NCBI GenBank assembly: GCA_025350365.1
Contig: JANXXY010000413.1
Coordinates: forward strand, 1 to 10,058
From: Bacteroidales bacterium
GTDB taxonomy: Bacteria > Bacteroidota > Bacteroidia > Bacteroidales > JAAUTT01
DNA length: 10,058 nucleotides
Reading direction: 5' to 3'
Below are positions 7,514-10,058 of this stretch, piece by piece (position 1 is the first letter of the stretch; every line of letters begins with the position of its first letter). Under the pieces are notes generated by a model. The model saw nothing but the letters and a program-made list of their open reading frames with translations. It made no database searches and had not been told where the DNA came from. The position numbers and the translations under genes are program-made.

Positions 7514-7740
7514 ATTTCAATTCCACTATGGTTCAATTAGATTAATTATAAAAGTAGATATCGATACTAAGGTTTCCGAATTTCAATTCCACTATGGTTC
7601 AATTAGATTCGAATTCTTTAACGACAAAACAAGTACGTTTAAGCCATTTCAATTCCACTAAGGTTCAATTAGATTGGGTTATTAAAAAGAGGATCTATTA
7701 ATCTACAAAAATTTCAATTCCACTATACTCATAAGGATTA
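7514..7740. CRISPR. Orphan mini-CRISPR array: three full repeats and one half repeat
   Basis: Full repeats of 30 bp lie at 7514-7543, 7580-7609 and 7646-7675. Each starts ATTTCAATTCC and ends AATTAGATT. The first two are identical and the third has one change (T to A at repeat position 16). A fourth unit at 7711 keeps only the first 16 bases (7711-7726) and then diverges. Spacers are 7544-7579 (36 bp), 7610-7645 (36 bp) and 7676-7710 (35 bp), all different, so the period is 66, 66 and 65 bp. The reverse complement of the repeat ends in ATTGAAAT, close to the ATTGAAAC-type 5' handle of type I-A/I-B and III crRNAs, which argues for minus-strand transcription. The degenerate end unit at the right would instead suggest plus-strand reading. 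No cas gene is present, so processing would need a cas locus elsewhere in the genome. Repeat and spacer lengths fit type I-B or III. Confidence 0.85.
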
Positions 7741-7923
7741 ATGTTTTTTTAATTTTAATTAACCTGTTTTAACCGATAAATTAATCCCCAGGTTGCCATA
7801 TTTACTAAAGCTAATTTAGGTTCATTACGAAAGGGCAACACGTTAAAAATTTCTAACATAACACAACATGTATTTCTTTTTTTCAAATCTTAATATTTTA
7901 ACAATCTTAATTAACTAACTATA
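7741..7923 (+). promoter_or_regulatory. AT-rich leader between the CRISPR array and the surface lipoprotein gene
   Basis: This 183-bp stretch has no significant open frame. It is very AT-rich and presumably holds the promoter of the downstream plus-strand gene. The best -7-like string is TAATTTAG (7812-7819), one mismatch from TAnnTTTG, with a TTG at 7793-7795. Their 16-bp spacing is shorter than the usual 19-21, so the promoter is not firmly located. The last 35 bp end in TTAATTAACTAACTATA before the ATG, the usual A/T-rich Bacteroidota initiation context. If the CRISPR array is read on the minus strand, this region would also be its leader. Confidence 0.3.
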
Positions 7924-9762
7924 ATGAAATTAGTAAAAGTGAAGCGAATCTTCCGATTCATGGTCTTAATGGTTGCTATGGCATCCATAGTAAATTCCTG
8001 TAAAAAGGAAAGCGATAAGCAAACAAATGAAGGTGTCTGTTCAATTTCCGGAGTTGTTACAAATCAAGACACGGGATTGCCCCTTGTTGGTGTAAATGTT
8101 ATTGTAAAGGGTATGACCGATACAGTAAAAACTAGTAGTGATGGGAAATATACAATCGAAAAAGTGACGAAAGATTCACATATTGTCATATTTTCAAAAA
8201 ACAATTATCAAACTATTAGTATTACAGTTTTAGCAAAAGATTTCGATTCAAATAACAAAACCACTGTAAATAGCGGGCTGTTATATGCTGCGGCAAAAAT
8301 TGTTGGTATTGTGACGGATGCTAAAAACAAAAATGTACCTCTTGCTGGTGTAACCGTAAGCATTGGTACAGCAGGCACAGTTACTACAGGAGCCGACGGT
8401 ACATATGCTATCGGTAATTTGCTTATCGACAATTACATGCTCACATTCACGAAAGCCGCCTATGTAACAGCAACTCATGCGATCGTTAAAGCCGATTTTA
8501 TAGACGATGTTGCTACTTTTAATTTACCTATTGGTGGGGCTGAACTTTTACGTGGGTTAACTGCTCTTGATTTGGCTAGTGCCGACAAGTGGTATTACAA
8601 TGAATACCGTGGTGGTGGCAACGCTGATGCATATCCTCATTGGGATTGGGCCTGCGACTATATGAGTTCCAATACATTTGTAGGCGACTGGCAGGAAAAT
8701 TGGGAAGGAACATCCTTACGTATCCGTAACGATGCTACCAACCAAGCAAATCCTGCTGATCTGAATGTTTTTGATACGTATACTTATGGTAGCAAAAAAA
8801 TCACTGCTGATAATAAGATCTTATCCATACGGGCACGGACATTTTTTGATACCAAGATCAGTGATCATAATGCATACTTTGGCGTTCAAGTAATTGATCT
8901 TGGGGCTGCTGATCTGAAAGCAGTGAAAGTTGGAGACAATCAAATAATTGCTTCAGAAGATTATACGGACTTTGATTTCGACCTAAGTGCCTATGTAGGG
9001 AAGGAAGTGATCATCGCCATCGGAACATATCGTCAGAGCACAGGCGACTATTGGAGACAGGTCTCACTTCGCGCCATTCGATTTGCCAATCAGAAAGTAA
9101 CCGGCACGAATTGGTTACCAGGTACCGAAGTAATTCCGGGCTGGCAGCTTACCAAAGAAACAGTGGCCTCTACAATGCCACAACAAAATACTGCCTTTAC
9201 AGGAATAAGTCCAATAAGCGCTGGTCGCGATGTTAGTATGACAACCGGATATCCTGCTGCTTACCATGCATGGCGCGATGTTCACCATGTAGGTGCAGAA
9301 TGGTCATTTGTTCCATTGAAAAAAGACCCTGAAGTAGCTGCTGGGGAAGGTTACATCATTAAAACCCGAGATGTCGCTGAAGTAAGTACCGTAGTACCTG
9401 AAGCATATCTCTATGCTAAATTCTCTATCGCAGCAGGAAAAAATCAATTTACATTTAAAACGCGAAATTTCAATGATGCGAATCCCACGTACTTTAAATT
9501 GACTGCAATTAAAGAAGATGGTACAGTGACCCAGGTTGAACCAAAGTCGAACACTGCTACGAGTGCTTCAGCCGCAGATGATGGATGTTGGAAATTTATT
9601 AACAATAAGGGCTCGAAAGATGTTCCAACCGACTATGCCTCTTTTGTATACGACTTGTCACAATTCAACGGCAGCAATGTTGTACTCGTTATTGGAGTAT
9701 ACAATGGTGTTGCTAGTTCAGGAGAAAACAAACTTGCTTTTTATAGCATCAACTTAAATTAA
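7924..9762 (+). CDS. Large surface lipoprotein with two carboxypeptidase-regulatory-like domains and a duplicated C-terminal module
   Basis: A 612-residue predicted lipoprotein. The signal peptide is residues 1-25 and the lipidation cysteine is C26 (VNSC), followed by KKESDK. Two consecutive CarboxypepD_reg-like beta-sandwich domains follow. The first (about 38-118) has ISGVVTNQDTGLPLVGVNV and SSDGKYTIEKV; the second (about 125-203) has IVGIVTDAKNKNVPLAGVTV and GADGTYAIGNL. The rest is aromatic- and Gly/Asp-rich, predicted beta. It holds two related segments: YTDFDFDLSAYVGKEVIIAIG (starts at 347) and YASFVYDLSQFNGSNVVLVIG (starts at 571), each near the end of a jelly-roll-like module. No catalytic motif is evident. 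The likely role is an outer-membrane, carbohydrate-binding accessory protein, because the next gene is another lipoprotein 97 bp downstream. This is inferred from context, and no named family is certain for the C-terminal half. Confidence 0.85.
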   Translation: MKLVKVKRIFRFMVLMVAMASIVNSCKKESDKQTNEGVCSISGVVTNQDTGLPLVGVNVIVKGMTDTVKTSSDGKYTIEKVTKDSHIVIFSKNNYQTISITVLAKDFDSNNKTTVNSGLLYAAAKIVGIVTDAKNKNVPLAGVTVSIGTAGTVTTGADGTYAIGNLLIDNYMLTFTKAAYVTATHAIVKADFIDDVATFNLPIGGAELLRGLTALDLASADKWYYNEYRGGGNADAYPHWDWACDYMSSNTFVGDWQENWEGTSLRIRNDATNQANPADLNVFDTYTYGSKKITADNKILSIRARTFFDTKISDHNAYFGVQVIDLGAADLKAVKVGDNQIIASEDYTDFDFDLSAYVGKEVIIAIGTYRQSTGDYWRQVSLRAIRFANQKVTGTNWLPGTEVIPGWQLTKETVASTMPQQNTAFTGISPISAGRDVSMTTGYPAAYHAWRDVHHVGAEWSFVPLKKDPEVAAGEGYIIKTRDVAEVSTVVPEAYLYAKFSIAAGKNQFTFKTRNFNDANPTYFKLTAIKEDGTVTQVEPKSNTATSASAADDGCWKFINNKGSKDVPTDYASFVYDLSQFNGSNVVLVIGVYNGVASSGENKLAFYSINLN

Positions 9763-9780
9763 AAGAAATATGTGAGCCTA

Positions 9781-9837
9781 GTGCATCATTTGCCTGGACG
9801 ATGATTTACTAAATCACCGGAAAAGTAAATGATGTGC
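9781..9837 (+). promoter_or_regulatory. Nested inverted repeats between the two lipoprotein genes
   Basis: GTGCATCATTT (9781-9791) can pair with AAATGATGTGC (9827-9837) in an 11-bp stem with two G-U wobbles. It encloses a small inner hairpin GATTT-ACT-AAATC (9803-9815). It fills most of the 97-bp gap and is not followed by a T-run. It could be an intercistronic mRNA-stabilising or attenuating structure. Pairing is seen in the sequence; function is inferred. Confidence 0.35.
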
Positions 9838-9859
9838 AAGGTTACATAAACTATTAAAA

Positions 9860-10058
9860 ATGAAAAAAAAATACACAACTTATTTTTGTATGCTTTTGCT
9901 ACTATTTGCATGCACTAAAAATTCCGGATCTAAGGATGGTAAGCCGCCGGTCGTTAGTATCGCTGAACAAAACCTGCAGCGATCCATACAAATCGCAGAC
10001 AAAGCTGTTTCCTGTTATTTCAAGGGAAATGGGATGGCTATGGCAAGGTATTACAATC
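9860..10058 (+). CDS. Lipoprotein, N-terminal fragment (gene continues past the window end)
   Basis: ATG at 9860, 97 bp after the previous stop, opens a frame that runs 66 codons to the window edge. The product begins MKKKYTTYFCMLLLLFACTK, a signal peptide with lipobox LFAC and lipidation cysteine C18. A short Gly/Lys/Ser linker follows, then AEQNLQRSIQIADKAV and a segment ending GNGMAMARYYN. The amphipathic helix followed by RYYN recalls the opening of alpha/alpha-toroid glycan-degrading enzymes of Bacteroidota, but 66 residues are too few to assign a family. Same strand and close spacing suggest an operon with the upstream surface lipoprotein. Confidence 0.75.
   Translation, partial: MKKKYTTYFCMLLLLFACTKNSGSKDGKPPVVSIAEQNLQRSIQIADKAVSCYFKGNGMAMARYYN

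Noticed and set aside
7514..7740. Reading the direct repeats as regulatory iterons or a minisatellite rather than CRISPR.
   Set aside because: The 30-bp repeat length, unique 35-36-bp spacers, near-constant period and ATTGAAAT end fit CRISPR much better.
7812..7819. TAATTTAG as a firm -7 promoter element for the surface lipoprotein gene.
   Set aside because: It has one mismatch and the nearest TTG is only 16 bp away, so it is noted only as a weak candidate.
8208..8478. Two overlapping minus-strand open frames opposite the surface lipoprotein gene.
   Set aside because: They mirror the beta-domain coding sequence and have low-complexity, non-protein-like composition.

Overview
The window looks like a Bacteroidota chromosome. 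It is AT-rich. Genes are preceded by A/T-rich leaders rather than Shine-Dalgarno sequences. It holds three lipoprotein genes with Bacteroidota-style signal peptides, a glycine-lipid (Gls-type) acyltransferase pair and a large hybrid histidine kinase. The species cannot be named from this sequence. No rRNA, tRNA, transposase, integrase or cas gene was found.

Layout. (1) 62-2141, plus strand: a PlsC-like O-acyltransferase (glsA-like) and a GNAT/hemolysin-type N-acyltransferase (glsB-like). Together they can account for synthesis of a diacylated amino-acid (glycine) lipid. They are separated by a 229-bp gap carrying an 11-bp perfect hairpin, and a terminator overlaps the second stop codon. (2) 2219-7300, minus strand, read right to left: a coiled-coil lipoprotein with its own strong terminator, a hybrid sensor kinase with HisKA, HATPase, receiver and HPt parts, and a 12-helix APC amino acid permease 68 bp behind the kinase that may be cotranscribed with it. 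The permease converges on glsB across a bidirectional terminator. (3) 7301-7923: a 623-bp intergenic region with several palindromes and a small orphan CRISPR array (three full 30-bp repeats, one half repeat, spacers of 36, 36 and 35 bp). (4) 7924 to the end, plus strand: a large surface lipoprotein with two N-terminal carboxypeptidase-regulatory-like beta domains and a duplicated C-terminal beta-rich module. It is followed by the first 66 codons of another lipoprotein that runs off the window. This pair resembles the accessory end of a polysaccharide-use locus, although no SusC/SusD pair is visible.

The most notable item is the CRISPR remnant. Its repeat is convincing, but the two usual cues to its direction disagree. 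The half repeat at the right edge and the lack of cas genes suggest a decayed or truncated array. The rest is mostly ordinary housekeeping, membrane and signalling content.
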